Assembly: GCA_001599615.1 (NCBI GenBank)
Contig: BCHJ01000013.1
Span: 124,001-188,000 of the forward strand
Direction of reading: 5' to 3'
DNA from: Thielaviopsis euricoi
Lineage: Eukaryota; Ascomycota; Sordariomycetes; Microascales; Ceratocystidaceae
DNA length: 64,000 nt
The notes under the pieces are model-generated. The model ran no database searches. It was not told where the DNA came from and saw only the letters and a list, made by a program, of their open reading frames with translations. Position numbers and translations under genes: made by a program. Positions 22,629 through 33,334 of this stretch are shown piece after piece; position 1 is the stretch's first letter; every line of letters starts with the position of its first letter.

Positions 22629-23728
22629 TCAACGATGACTCTGTCGAACACCTCCAATACGGCGCGGCGGCGGAGTCTGTGACTGGCGCACTCTCCTAAC
22701 CCGATCACAGTCCTGGCGCTCATTCTCCAGTCTCACCGCCCACATGGCCGCTCCAGCGGCGCTTGTCAAGAGAAAGAAAAAGGACAGCACGGGCACCAAC
22801 TGCAGGGCCATGGCGACGGAGCCAAACCAGGTGTAGTCCCAGAGATTACGGCGCAGCTCGGCCACGCGCTCCTTTGTCTGCACGCCGCGCAGCTTGAACC
22901 AGCGGTAGTGCGAGAGCTTGCCGAGTCGGGAGCCCGTGATGATGACAAAGAGCGGCACGCCGACAATGGGCACCAGGTTGAGCGGCAGGAAAAATACAAG
23001 CTCAAAGATTTGCTTGAAGCTGAACGGGAAGAACACGGCGGGCGTCAGTGGCCGGCCGAGCATCTTGACAGCGTTGGGAGCGCTGTTGTCGAGTTCCCGG
23101 TGGGGCACGAGCATGCTTTTGAGCCCGCTTTCAATGAAGATGGCCTAAGCGGGTGGTATCAGTTATCAAGAATCATATCATATCATATCAGATCAGGCAT
23201 TTTGCGTGTTTGCATGTGCCGAATATGCATGTAACGATACCATGCGGGAGAGGGGGGACAATGAGACTTACATCCCAGACGTCAACAAGACATTCATCGA
23301 CAAAGAATCCCTCGAAAAGGGCCTATTCTTTTTGTTAATATAAAGAATGAAGTTGATGAGATGAAGAAAAAAAAAAAAAAGAAAAGTACCTGAATTATCA
23401 CTAATCCCTCGCCTAGCACTAAAAACAACGCTCCCGCCCACGCAGCACTGCCCTGGAAAATAGCCAGCAGAGCCACCTGCGGCAAAAATGTAAAGGCAAA
23501 CAAGACAAAATACACGCCAAACGAGAGCAGACTAAGCGGTAGCAGACGGCCGCGCGCAATCGGCCACAGCTCACGGTGCGTAGCAAAGAACCACACGCCG
23601 CGAAACGGATACGACGCTGCCGTGGCAGCGCGATGTGGCAGCGATGCGCGCGGAATTGCTGGTGGGAGAAGCGCTTCGAGTTCGTCCAGGTAGGGATCGG
23701 GCGGTGGCGAAGAAGGCGGGGGATTCAT
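22629..23728 (-). CDS. EI24-like multi-pass membrane protein
   Basis: Three exons: 23390-23728, 23272-23322 and 22629-23144, all joined in phase 0; 301 aa. After a Pro-rich start come hydrophobic segments (LLPLSLLSFGVYFVLFAF, VALLAIFQGSAAW) and the conserved patch FEGFFVDECLVDVWD carried by the 51-nt middle exon. Then come AIFIESGL, FELVFFLPLNLVPIVGVPLF and a last pair of membrane spans near VLSFFFLLTSAAGAAMW. This pattern fits the EI24 domain family that includes yeast Rrt8/Lds proteins of lipid droplets and the spore wall, which is the most likely relationship. The C-terminal tail is basic. The leader carries GATG/GATGA microsatellites (23729-23875). Confidence 0.8.
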
Positions 23729-25984
23729 GGTGGATGGATAGATGGATAGATGGACGGTCAGGTGGCGATGAGTGACCGTGAGGTGAGAGGGGGTGTTTGA
23801 TGTTATCAGATAGAAAATACGCGTCTTGAGTCAGAAGTGAGATGAGATGAGATGGGATGAGATGAGATGCTGGCGTGTCTGGCAACTTTGATCGAGGATA
23901 GAAATATCCAACAGACAAATATATTTATATAAGCCTGACAAAGATAAAGAATAAAAGGAGAGGAAGTGGATGCAGAAAGTTGCAGGTCATCCGTTCCTAC
24001 AAGCAGCTCGAAATAAACACCAAAATAATACCAGAAAAGTCCACCTGACTGACTTGACTTGGCTTTTTTTTCAGGTTTCTTTTTTCTTTTCGTTTTTTTT
24101 TTCTTTGTACACAAGTTTGCTGCTGCCTTGGCGTCGTTTTCTTGTGGAGGAACAAGCAAGCAAACTGTCGTTGTTCCAATAAAAAAAAAATAAAAAAAGG
24201 TAGAAAATTTGTTTGATTGATTATACCAAAAGACGCTTTTCGCCAACCATTTTCTGGAATGCTCTTTTTTCCCTCTTTTTGTTGTTGTTGTTTTTGACGA
24301 ATTCTGCTCCCGTGATCGTCACAAGCTAAAGCTAAGCACCCCTAATGGTAAATACCCTCGTTATCTGCATATGACGAAAGTACGGGTCAGCTAAGACAGT
24401 CACGTGATCACATAGACACTACAGCGTTGTATATCAGTATCCTGTTTTTCTTGGACGGCTGCTCGCTTGCTCAATTCATGAGTCGTTTGCACTCATCCAG
24501 TAAAGACCCTTCTGTCTCAGACAGCCTGCGACAGCCCCTGTCAAACAAACAACCGCAGCCCTATAGTTACAATGCCAGCAGCACGTCTCGTCTCGTCTCG
24601 TCTCGTCGACTGACTCCACTTCTCTAGTACTCTGGCCACGACTAGTCCCAAATCAACCCATGTGTGGCTCATTGTTGCTTGTGTTAGTGTGTGTGACGTT
24701 GCAATTATGTAGCTTGCCGTCGTAGATTTTCCATTATATTCTCCGTTGTCTGCCGTGTTTGGAGCTCTTGTATGTGGCACGTTAGACTGCGAATGGTTAT
24801 TGAGGAAAGAAATGGCCTTTTGCATATGGAGATGTTATTGGTTCAGAAAGATAGAACGGAAATCTTTCTATGAGAATACAGAGCTGGAACAATACGTCTC
24901 GATTAGTGTGGTGGCTAATACGGTATCTAGTCCGGCTACTTCTCAGGTGTTATCTAACACTCTTATCTACTGGACACCGCAATTTCGGCCTATTTATAAT
25001 AACGGTAATACAGACTGAAAATTTCGGTGATATCATATACCAAAGTTCATACCTATAGAGTATCTGGTGTGGCGTGTTCACTGACATTTATAGCACTGTT
25101 ACATTTAGATCTGCTGTTTTAAATTGTGATATCTACGTGCCTTGGTTTATGGATATTTTCAAAACATATGCGTTTATAGAAGAACCTCTGTTCATGAAGG
25201 TACCAAATAGAATGTGCTTTTACACTGTTTTGTGTTTCAGTGCTTACAGGTGTTGTGGAAACTGCTGTGGAGAAAGGTTTATAGCGCACCTTACAGTGTT
25301 GCAAATCCAACAAGGTATTCATCTTTTGGTGTAGTGGAATAACAGGGCAGTAGACTTACTGTTACAAGTATATAGCGCTAATATAAGCCTTATATTTTCA
25401 AGTCCAATTATTGTAGGAAAAGAACCCAATTCAACAAATTTTGTAACACACAAATATGCCTCTATAAACGATTAGACTTTCCATACGCACTTCAGATACT
25501 TGCCAAAATTTCATTTTATACATGTCTTCAGCACTGTTTAAAGACGACCGGTCGCTTAGTAGTCCAACCTAACTCTGATATTACTGTCTCTATTCATAAT
25601 TAAATAGCCACGAAATAATATTGCTTTCTTCAGCACTACTAGATGTATAAGAGCCTGTAATAATATTCGTCACATATGATATAATTCCCCATACTTACAA
25701 ACGATGTCCTTCTCTTGAAACTCTCATTTCCAACCAACTAAACTGAGCCAAAGACTTGTTGGAAATCTAGACAAAAATTAATGTTAAAGTAACTTCGACC
25801 CTGATAGAATAAGCTACAAACTTTTATTTTCAAACACCGCTACTATTCATATATATATCAACTCTAGCCACAACCCACTATCGTTTTCTTATTTTATCAA
25901 TTTTTCTGTTTAAACCGCAAGTCTACAAAACGCACTCCATCTCTACAAGGCACAGTATATGATGTTTGGATTTGATTTATTTGT
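23729..25984. other. AT-rich, gene-free interval
   Basis: After the microsatellite-rich leader of the EI24-like gene (to ~24250) the DNA becomes AT-rich and stop-dense, most strongly 24700-25980. No coding exon is visible. There are short simple repeats, including TCTCG/CTCGT units at about 24582-24608. Low GC and many TA steps are what repeat-induced point mutation leaves, but no intact repeat copy is present here for comparison. Confidence 0.5.
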
Positions 25985-26294
25985 ATTAGTGATTTATTTT
26001 TATTTTATTTTTCCATTTCCGCCCCAGGAGGCTGTTTGCCCCAACTCCCCCCTGGAAGTTGAGTCAGCTATCCCGGGTACTAGTCCCCCACCAACCATCC
26101 CGTGGTCCCATTTGCCTCAAGCTTGCCTCCACGGCAGCGAGTGTGAACCTCCGGAATTCGGAGCACGGAGCCCTTCCCACCAGAACTTCTAGGGTCCCCT
26201 CCTCTGAGGGGGCGTAGAAGCCTGGATCCCAACCGGCTGCTGAGAAGTGAGGCTCTGTAACTGAAGAGCCAACTTCCCACCACCGGTCACCAGG

Positions 26295-26327
26295 TCTGAA
26301 GGGTCTCCCCCTATAGGGGAGGCGGAC
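26295..26327. repeat. Palindromic 33-bp repeat, copy 1
   Basis: First of three near-identical 33-bp units built on the perfect palindrome CCCCTATAGGGG (26308-26319), preceded by TCTGAAGGGTCT and followed by AGGCGGAC. Confidence 0.9.
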
Positions 26328-26341
26328 AGCCCGGTCGCCAG

Positions 26342-26374
26342 TCTGAAGGGTCTCCCCCTATAGGGGAGGCGGAC
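26342..26374. repeat. Palindromic 33-bp repeat, copy 2
   Basis: Identical to copy 1 over 33 bp and 47 bp downstream of it. The preceding bases (CGGTC-CCAG) are also shared, so the true repeat is a ~47-bp tandem. Confidence 0.9.
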
Positions 26375-26441
26375 GGACTGGATCCAGAATCCAGAGGAAG
26401 TACTCCCCGAAGGAAGTAAAACCCCTAGACCGCCCTCTAGC

Positions 26442-26474
26442 TCTGAAGGGTCTCCCCCTATAGGGGAGGCAGAC
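26442..26474. repeat. Palindromic 33-bp repeat, copy 3
   Basis: One mismatch to copies 1 and 2 (AGGCAGAC at the end), 100 bp after copy 2. A looser relative (CCCCTCCTCTGAGGGG) sits at about 26197-26212. Confidence 0.9.
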
Positions 26475-26693
26475 AAAGCCAGATTAATTAGAACCTTCAT
26501 TCCCGACTGTCCAACCAGTCCGGGTCAGTTTCCAAAAGGTCAGAAAACACCAACGTCCCCGGTGACTCTCAGCAAAAGCCGACAAGTCACTACCAGAAAT
26601 CCAGAAAGCGAAACCAATCTGTAACACAGGGGTCATCGGGGCACGTTCTTAACAGGCCAGAGGCGGTTAAGAAAACAAAGGCGAAAAAGCCAT

Positions 26694-29162
26694 TTAATAA
26701 CGCGACACATTGGAACGAGCGCGCGAGCGCAGACGTCCCGCCCAGACCTTGGGAGAGGCCTGGGCCTGGGCCTCAGTAGAAGCCACCCGAGAAGCAATCC
26801 GCGGCGAGCGGCGAGAAGTCTGGGCAGATTCCCGAAGCTTTTGCACACGAGCGGTGCGGGTGGGGACAGGAGTAGAAGGCTCCACGACAGGAGCAGTGCG
26901 AGCGGCAGCTGCAGCGGCCTCAGCGGCGGCGGCGGCTTCAGCAGCAGCAGCAGCTTCGGCGGCGGCAGCAAGCTCGGCGAGACGCTGGCGCTCAGCAATA
27001 GCCTGGCGCTCACAGAACTCGTCGAGCAGCTGCTGCTCCGCAGCACGAGCCATGGTGCGCTCATCTTCCACCAACTTGCGGCGGAGGCGCTCCTTGCGAG
27101 CCGCGTGCTTTTCGCGAGCAACGGCAGCAGCGGCTTTGGAAGCCGCCTGGGCACGACGCTTGGTGGAAGCTTCCGCCAGATGAGCGCGCATTCGAGCGCG
27201 CTGATTGCGCAGGAACTGCGCGCACTCACCAGGTGCAAACGGCGAGGGCGACGGCAGCACAAACGCGACTCTGCGGTTGGAAACACGCGGAGAAGGCACA
27301 GGGGAAGGAACAGGGGAAGACGCCTCATCGGACGAAACAGGAGAGCAAACCGAAGGAGACTCATCTGAAGGCACACTTACGTGCCAAACACGAGCAGGGG
27401 AGGCAGGAACTTCAGGAGCCACCTTGGTGTCTCTCAACTTGTTGACGCTATGCGTCAGGGCGTTGCGGGCGCCCATTGCCACGCCAATCGTGGCGATGGC
27501 GGATGCGAGTGCCAAGTTAATGGCAACTCGGGCTGCGTCCCGCGCAGCAGCAGAAATGGCGCGCCGGGCTCTGGTGCGGTGCGGCGTGGGCTCCAAAAGG
27601 GCCATCACGCGGGCCCGCTTCCACGCCCGGTGGCGCTCAGCACAGCGGAGATCGTTCTCCGCGAACGAATCGACCCAGCCCGCAGGAATGCACAAATCAT
27701 AGTGCTCTTCTTCCTGCGAGGGTTCGAGAGTGCGTCCGAAGCACTCAAGGCCACTCATGGGGCGCTTCTGAGGAACAACACTGTTCTCAGAAATCTGAGG
27801 AGCCACAGCCCCATTCTGGGACTCCTCAATCGCCGCGAGCTGGCGAGACGCGGTATCGAGACGCTGGGTCTCGGCCTCCACGGCGGTGGAGGACTTGCGG
27901 CGGGGGGCAAGGGCGTCCAGGACAGGGACACGGCCAACGAGGGTGAGCTCCGGGAGAGGAGCAGGAGAGGGGAGAACAGCGAAGGTGCATGGCTCCTAGA
28001 CCATGGCACCGGCACCAGTGTTGGTGTTGGCCTGTGATAATTTGTTAGCATATTGTTTTGTTTACCTCGAGACGCGTCCAAAACAAAACACGTAAACAAC
28101 GCGTCAATTGGAAAAAAGAGAGGGAAGTAACTTACCGAAAACTCCGGCCCGTCGTAAACAGACGCGGGGGCGTCTGCCATGATGACGCTGCGAAGCGCCA
28201 CCATGTTGAAAGCATCCCCGCGGGGAGCTTCCAGGGCGGCCTCGGCTGGAACCAAGGACGCGGAAACGGAGACCTCCATGACGGAAACCGCCGAGATCAA
28301 CTCCCCAACAACGGGAAGTAGGGTCTCCCCGGTGGAGACCACGCCCTCCATAGCGGAGGACAAGTCCTCCATGGAGGGGAAGGCACCCTCCTCAGCAGCC
28401 GGGGCAGGCGCCGGCTGAGCTGCCGCCGCAGCGGCCACCATGCGCGCCTTCCGCGAGTGGGGCACGCGCTTGGGTCTGTTCGCCCCGAAAACAGGGGCGA
28501 CAGCCACACCAACAACAGACATGGACATGTCAATGTCCATGTCCTCGGCAGGAGGTGACGAGACGGAGGCAGCAGGGGCAGGGGCTGCAGCAGCAGCAAG
28601 AACGGGGGAAGGAGGGGCGGGAGCCGGGGCGGAGGAAGAGGCAGAGGAAGAGGCCTGGGCAGGCGCAAAAGCCGCCTGCCGGCGGGCCAGTCCCTTGCCC
28701 TTGCCCCGGGGCACGAGCTTCGGCTTGAAGCCGGAGGCAGGAGCAGGAGCAGGAGCAGAAGAAGGAACAGTAGTAGGAGAGGGGGCGGGGGCAGTGGTGG
28801 GGGCCTTGCCCTTGATATCAGCACCCTTGACCGCTTGGGTGTTGGCAAACTTGGCGGGTTTGGCGGGTCCAGACTGGAAACTGGAAGCTTTGCCCTTTCC
28901 TTTGTAGGAAGTCGCGCGGGAAGTTTGGGCCTGGGATCCAGGGCTATACCAGCTAATGGGAGGAAGATCACCAAACTTGATGGTCGAAGGGGACTGCGAG
29001 CTGGAGGCACCAGTCTTCTGTTGGATGAAAAGTAAACATTAGCTTGATGATCATGGAAGGTGCTCGACCAAGACAATGGGGAAGTTGCCTCGGGTCAAAC
29101 ACTGGAAGGAAGGAAGGAAGGGATCTCACAGAAGATTCGCCAAAGTTGAAGTTGAAAGACAT
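26694..29162 (-). CDS. Unrecognised Ala-rich coiled-coil protein gene (splice-dependent length)
   Basis: Exon 1 is 29130-29162 (MSFNFNFGESS). Exon 2 is 28136-29017 (294 codons, Ala/Pro/Ser-rich, with KGKGKGLARRQ and an acidic patch). The phase-0 donor GTAAGT at 28135 can pair with two acceptors. The strong one (branch GCTAAC, acceptor CACAG, exon from 28031) adds 11 codons and then TAG at 27996-27998, giving 316 aa. Using that TAG itself as the acceptor (CTAG, exon from 27995) continues in frame for 433 codons to 26694, giving 738 aa. The second part is rich in Arg, Ala and Glu and has a long predicted coiled coil near FLRNQRARMRAHLAEAS through EAAAAAEAAAAAE. TAG read-through would also join them. 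No known domain, zinc knuckle or enzyme motif. GC content is far above the flanks. Function unknown. Confidence 0.5.
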
Positions 29163-29440
29163 TGTGAAGTATTGATTGGATATCTTGAAGATAGAAGTAA
29201 AGTGAATGTGTGAATTGGGAGCGAAGCTTGAATTGAAAATCTTGAATGCGATCGTAAACGTAGCAAAGAAGTTGTGAACTGGGTTCTCTGGAGAGGAAAA
29301 GAAGGGAAAGAGAAACTTGAATATGAGATAGAGACCTTCGAGCTTTTAAACAACTGAGGAAGGCATCCGATCAGCACTTCGCACTAGTCGGCTAAACTTC
29401 GCCGGTAGGTGCCTGCTGCGGAGATTGCGTCATTGCGGAA

Positions 29441-31752
29441 GAACCCGCCTCGTTTTCGGAGCCATCTGATTCTGGGGCGAGTTATTGGTGGGTTTCCTGT
29501 TTAGGGCAGTAGTAAATTGATCCGACCAAGACGCGTTGAGCCAGTCCTCGACGCGCCGGAAACTACCTGACGGCCCGTCAGATCTGGTCCTCATCATCTG
29601 AGCTGCTAGATGACATACAGGCGGTCCGGGTAACTGCTACGGGGCTCGGGGGTGGCTATTAGAGGACTCGGTACTGACTGGTAGCTGCCATGGAGCTTCT
29701 GAAGCAGCTGCTACAGTCCATGATCGGCATTAGACCTACAGCGCCCACAACTACCTTAATGAAGCCTTTGCGAGGCTTATACTAGACAGTTACAGAGTAG
29801 CTACGATGTTTTTCTGTCCTTTGGATTCCATGAGTCGTGGTTTCAATCTGCCCTGTGACGTAATGTGCCTGCTATTCAATAGCGTCTGATGCCCTGTAGT
29901 CGAATTAAGGTTTTGGCCCCACCTGTCTAACTCAACTGCCGAACTACGCCACAGCGCCACACGCTCTATGTGCACATTTACAGCTTTCGCCAAGGGAAAT
30001 ATATCATTTAAAATGCGCCATTCTGATTTGCATAGTCTATTCAACACTCGGTAGAATTTTTATGATCAGATCTGCGTATTTGTGGTACTTTTCCTCAAGT
30101 CAAGGTGTCTCAGTCTGCTTATTGTGGCGTTAAGCTTAGCGGAACCCCCCGTACCTTACAGTGGACCCCTGAATGTCCACTCCCCTGTAGCATTCCGATC
30201 TTTCCCATTATTCTTGTCGGCCCTCCACCGAGTCTGACAGCTGTCAGATTTCTTCCTTCCTTTGCTTGGTCTCTTCCCCATTTGGCAAGACGCGCCCCGA
30301 ATTTCTGTTCCTAGACGCGTCTTTCCTTGATTTTTGACGCACGGGGCACCTGCCCGTTTACGCATCCGGAATGCAGGTGCCGAGTAAAGTGCGGACTTTC
30401 CCATGGTCGGTGCCTAGAAACGCACTGACCACTTGGTCGGAACTGACCGGACGCCCTTTCCGGTACATAGATAGAGTGGCTTCTAGTTTAGGGCTGTAGC
30501 TTGCTGCCTAGAGGCGAGATACAGGTGCTTCTAATGATCACTAGAGGAATCCGTGAAGCTGCTGTATTGAGTGACGATCGTCTGTGGTAGATGCTCAATA
30601 TACAGTCAGAGAGAAGCAGCGGCGTCACTACAAGCACACAAGAGGTCTCATCTACATCTCGTAGTCCATATCCACTGTAGTGAGCTAAGAGTTGAGGGTC
30701 GCGCGCAATGGTGAATCACTTCTATTGAAACTGCCGCCGCTTGTACAGTATCTCATGTAGCTTCCGATGGTACAGGCCCACACTTCTGTGAAGGGCTTGC
30801 GGAGTTTACTCTCTACAGGCCTGTCGGCTTCCAGAAGTCCCTATAGCCTAATATTACAGTAGCCCGACCTTCCATAGGGAGCTATATAGCGCCATAGGGC
30901 TTGTAGATTTTGAGTCTTCTCGGGCCATCGGGTGTTTTCGTAATGACGCAATGACATGGGGCGCCTTATGAAATGTAGGGCTGACGGAGTTTACTTCCGG
31001 CGGGCCTATCGGGTGGCAGCTAGTTATGAGGCGAACGACCTTAGCTCAATGACGCAATATCGAGGCTGCTCAACTTTGCTTGATCACGCCATATAACAGC
31101 CCATATTCCAGGCACCTGCCATGTGGCAATATGGGGCATGCAAACCGAATTTTCTATTGGTGGATCAGGTTCTTGCAAGATCTATAGATCGACCAATCTC
31201 TAGTAGTGCAATGACGCAATGCACAATTGCTGCTGCCTATCCGTCAGTGCTTGCGTGGCCCCAAGGAGCCAATGAGCTTCTTCCCATAGCAAATAAATAC
31301 TTTCGATATCATTGGATCGTTATAGTGAAGCTTCGCGACGCGTAACTTCCTGGGAAGCTATACCGGGTTTATAGAGGTGTTGAGCTACAGATACATTGCA
31401 ATTTAGGCGTAGCTACAACTACAGCAGTGTATATTTCACGGATTTACAGGCTACAAGCAGCTGGGCTCATACTACTAAGCCTCTGTAATATAGTCTCTAC
31501 AGGTCTCCATCGGACCGAGAAACTTCTTGCAGGTTTCGGAACAACCACGAAGTTACCGTCCTACATGATCTCTCTCGGCACAATGAAATAAGAAAAGGAC
31601 ATATAAAGTTGTGGGTAGAGCCCAAGTCAATAGACAAGGCAGATATTTATATGATGTATTATGAATATGGCAGCTGACAGCAATTAAGATAAGAAAAACA
31701 TATGTACACGAATAAAACAGCACCTCGATCTATCTCTACGATTACGCCATCT
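29441..31752. other. Degenerate repeat-like DNA, no gene
   Basis: No coding frame is supported. The stretch holds three further copies of AATGACGCAAT (30942, 31048, 31210), a 9-bp inverted repeat GGCACCTGC/GCAGGTGCC (30345-30353 and 30373-30381), and two diverged direct copies around GGAGTTTACT (about 30800 and 30990). A tRNA box A-like/box B-like pair lies on the minus strand at 29839-29951. It reads like several decayed transposon fragments next to the GC-rich island. Confidence 0.45.
30345..30381. repeat. Perfect 9-bp inverted repeat
   Basis: GGCACCTGC at 30345-30353 and GCAGGTGCC at 30373-30381, separated by 19 bp, can form a hairpin. The left arm recurs at about 31109-31118 and, on the minus strand with one change, near 29405-29413. 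Confidence 0.75.
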
Positions 31753-33089
31753 CTACGACGAAGCCATGTGGGCAAAGCGCATCTGGTTGTTGCCGACATC
31801 AAACACGGAGACAAGACCCTTGAGGAAAACATCTCCGAGCATGTACATGTCGTACGCAGCCATGGGGCTACCCTTGGACACACCAGTGTTGCACATATCG
31901 TGACCGTCCTCCTGGATGCCCAGAGGAATCAGCAAACTTTTGGCGTCAGTAGTGACGATCTTGCCGCCAAAGCTGAAGCCCACAGTGGGAGTTGTGGCGT
32001 CGCAACGGACCACGTAGCCGCCGTAAGTATCCGAGTAAGTAGCAGCGGGCTCAAAAGCGGCGTTGATCTTTTCGGCCACGGCATCGGGCACGTAGTTGAG
32101 CACGGTACCCGAATCCACAATGTACACATCGCCCGAAGAGCCGGTGATGTTCTTACCAGCCAGAGTCACGCCATCAGGCTTGACGGCATAGTAGACATAG
32201 TCGGATGAGCCGCTGGTGGTCTCAACAATGTCGGTAGTCACCCACGAGCCGGTGGTGGTCACGGGGGGAAGACCGCCAAAGGCAATGTAGCCGCCGTCGC
32301 CGAAGTCGGCGTGGGTAATTGCCAGCGAGAAGTATGAATCAACCAGCTTATCCTCGTACATAGTAGTGAAAATGGGGTTGTACACAGTGGCAGCCTCGTT
32401 ACCGTCGTTGGAGCCGTCGGTACCAGCGTAGGCAGAAGTCCTGTTTACTAGGGTTAGTTTCCGACATTTCTCAAGGGTTAATTATCAGGAAAAAAAATTT
32501 AAACTTACAGGCTGGGGTATGCCAGACCCAGAAGACCGGAGGCTTCACCAACGCCAGCCCAGCCGGCAGAGTTGACGACACCCATGTGCTGGCCCTTGAC
32601 GGTAATTCCAGCAATGCCAATATCGGCCTTAGCCATGTAACCGGACAGGTACTCACCACCACCGTAGGTGATGTTGAAGTTCTCATCGGCAATCTTGGTG
32701 ACAGCACTAGAGGGCATGGGGCTACCCATGTTGCAAGCAGACTCAGCCTGCTTGGTACCCGTCGAGATATCCACGCACTCATAGCCCTCCTCGACCAGCC
32801 AGGTGTCGGAAGAGCCAGTGTCGATGACAGTCAGGTACGACTTGCCGCCAACAGTGATGTTGGTCATGAACTCCATGCCGTAATCGATGGCAGTGATGCC
32901 AGCGTGCACGCCCGACCGACGGCCCAGAGCTCCAGTACGGTGGGGAACCTTGACGCGCGTGAAAGGCAGGTAGTTCTCAGTCACGGCCAAGGCGCGGGGA
33001 GCCACGGTCGCCCGGTCGGAGACGGGGAGAGCCGAGGCCAGGCTGGCCATGCTGGCGGCAGCAGTGAAGGCGGTGAAAGAGGAGAGCAT
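31753..33089 (-). CDS. Secreted pepsin-like aspartic protease (family A1)
   Basis: Two exons, 32509-33089 and 31753-32440, joined in phase 2; 422 aa. Signal peptide at residues 1-21, then a short propeptide with a possible dibasic processing site (GRR at 56-58). The two active-site aspartates are D90 in DTGSSDTW and D303 in DSGT. A flap-like tyrosine sits in NITYGGGEY. Length and order of motifs match bilobal fungal A1 endopeptidases, here without a GPI-type C-terminus, so a freely secreted enzyme is likely. The intron (32441-32508) has donor GTAAGT and acceptor AAACAG; an earlier CCTAG acceptor would break the frame. Likely induced by nutrient conditions, judging only from the TATA-containing promoter and family habit. 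Confidence 0.93.
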
Positions 33090-33326
33090 TTTGGAGGTAG
33101 TATTTGTTTATTTCGTGTAGAGTCTAGCTCTGAGAGAAGGGGAATGGGATATTAGGTGAGATAAAAACGAGAGAGAAGGTGAAGCGTCAAAGGACTAGCC
33201 TGCGCCCAAAACGAATGGAAGGGTGAGAAGAAGAGAAAAGAACGTCTGGCTGAATCGGCAGTACTAGACTGAACGGTGAATGAAGAGAAACAAAGCTGGA
33301 AAACGCCAGAAGGGGAGCCTCATGAG

Positions 33327-33334
33327 TATTTATA
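33327..33334 (-). promoter_or_regulatory. Possible TATA box of the aspartic protease gene
   Basis: TATAAATA on the minus strand, ~240 bp before the ATG at 33089. The distance is long but tolerable with a ~200-nt leader. Confidence 0.35.

Larger units (their letters stand above)
25985..29440 (-). mobile_element. Candidate retroposed GC-rich island (unproven)
   Basis: Composition switches sharply near 26020 from AT-rich to GC-rich. On the minus strand the island ends in an A-rich tail (AAAAATAAAATAAAAATAAA, + strand about 25990-26012), as non-LTR retrotransposons do. It contains one long gene read toward that tail, then ~650 bp with three palindromic repeats. I see no reverse transcriptase, endonuclease or zinc knuckle, so if mobile it would be non-autonomous or partial. 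The right boundary is not defined. A CAATGACGCAAT motif at 29424-29435 lies in the putative promoter. Ordinary host gene in a GC-rich island is the alternative. Confidence 0.3.

Noticed and set aside
26710..27702. Long + strand frames opposite the Ala-rich gene
   Set aside because: GC-rich antisense frames stay open by composition. The minus strand has the start, splice sites and coiled-coil pattern.
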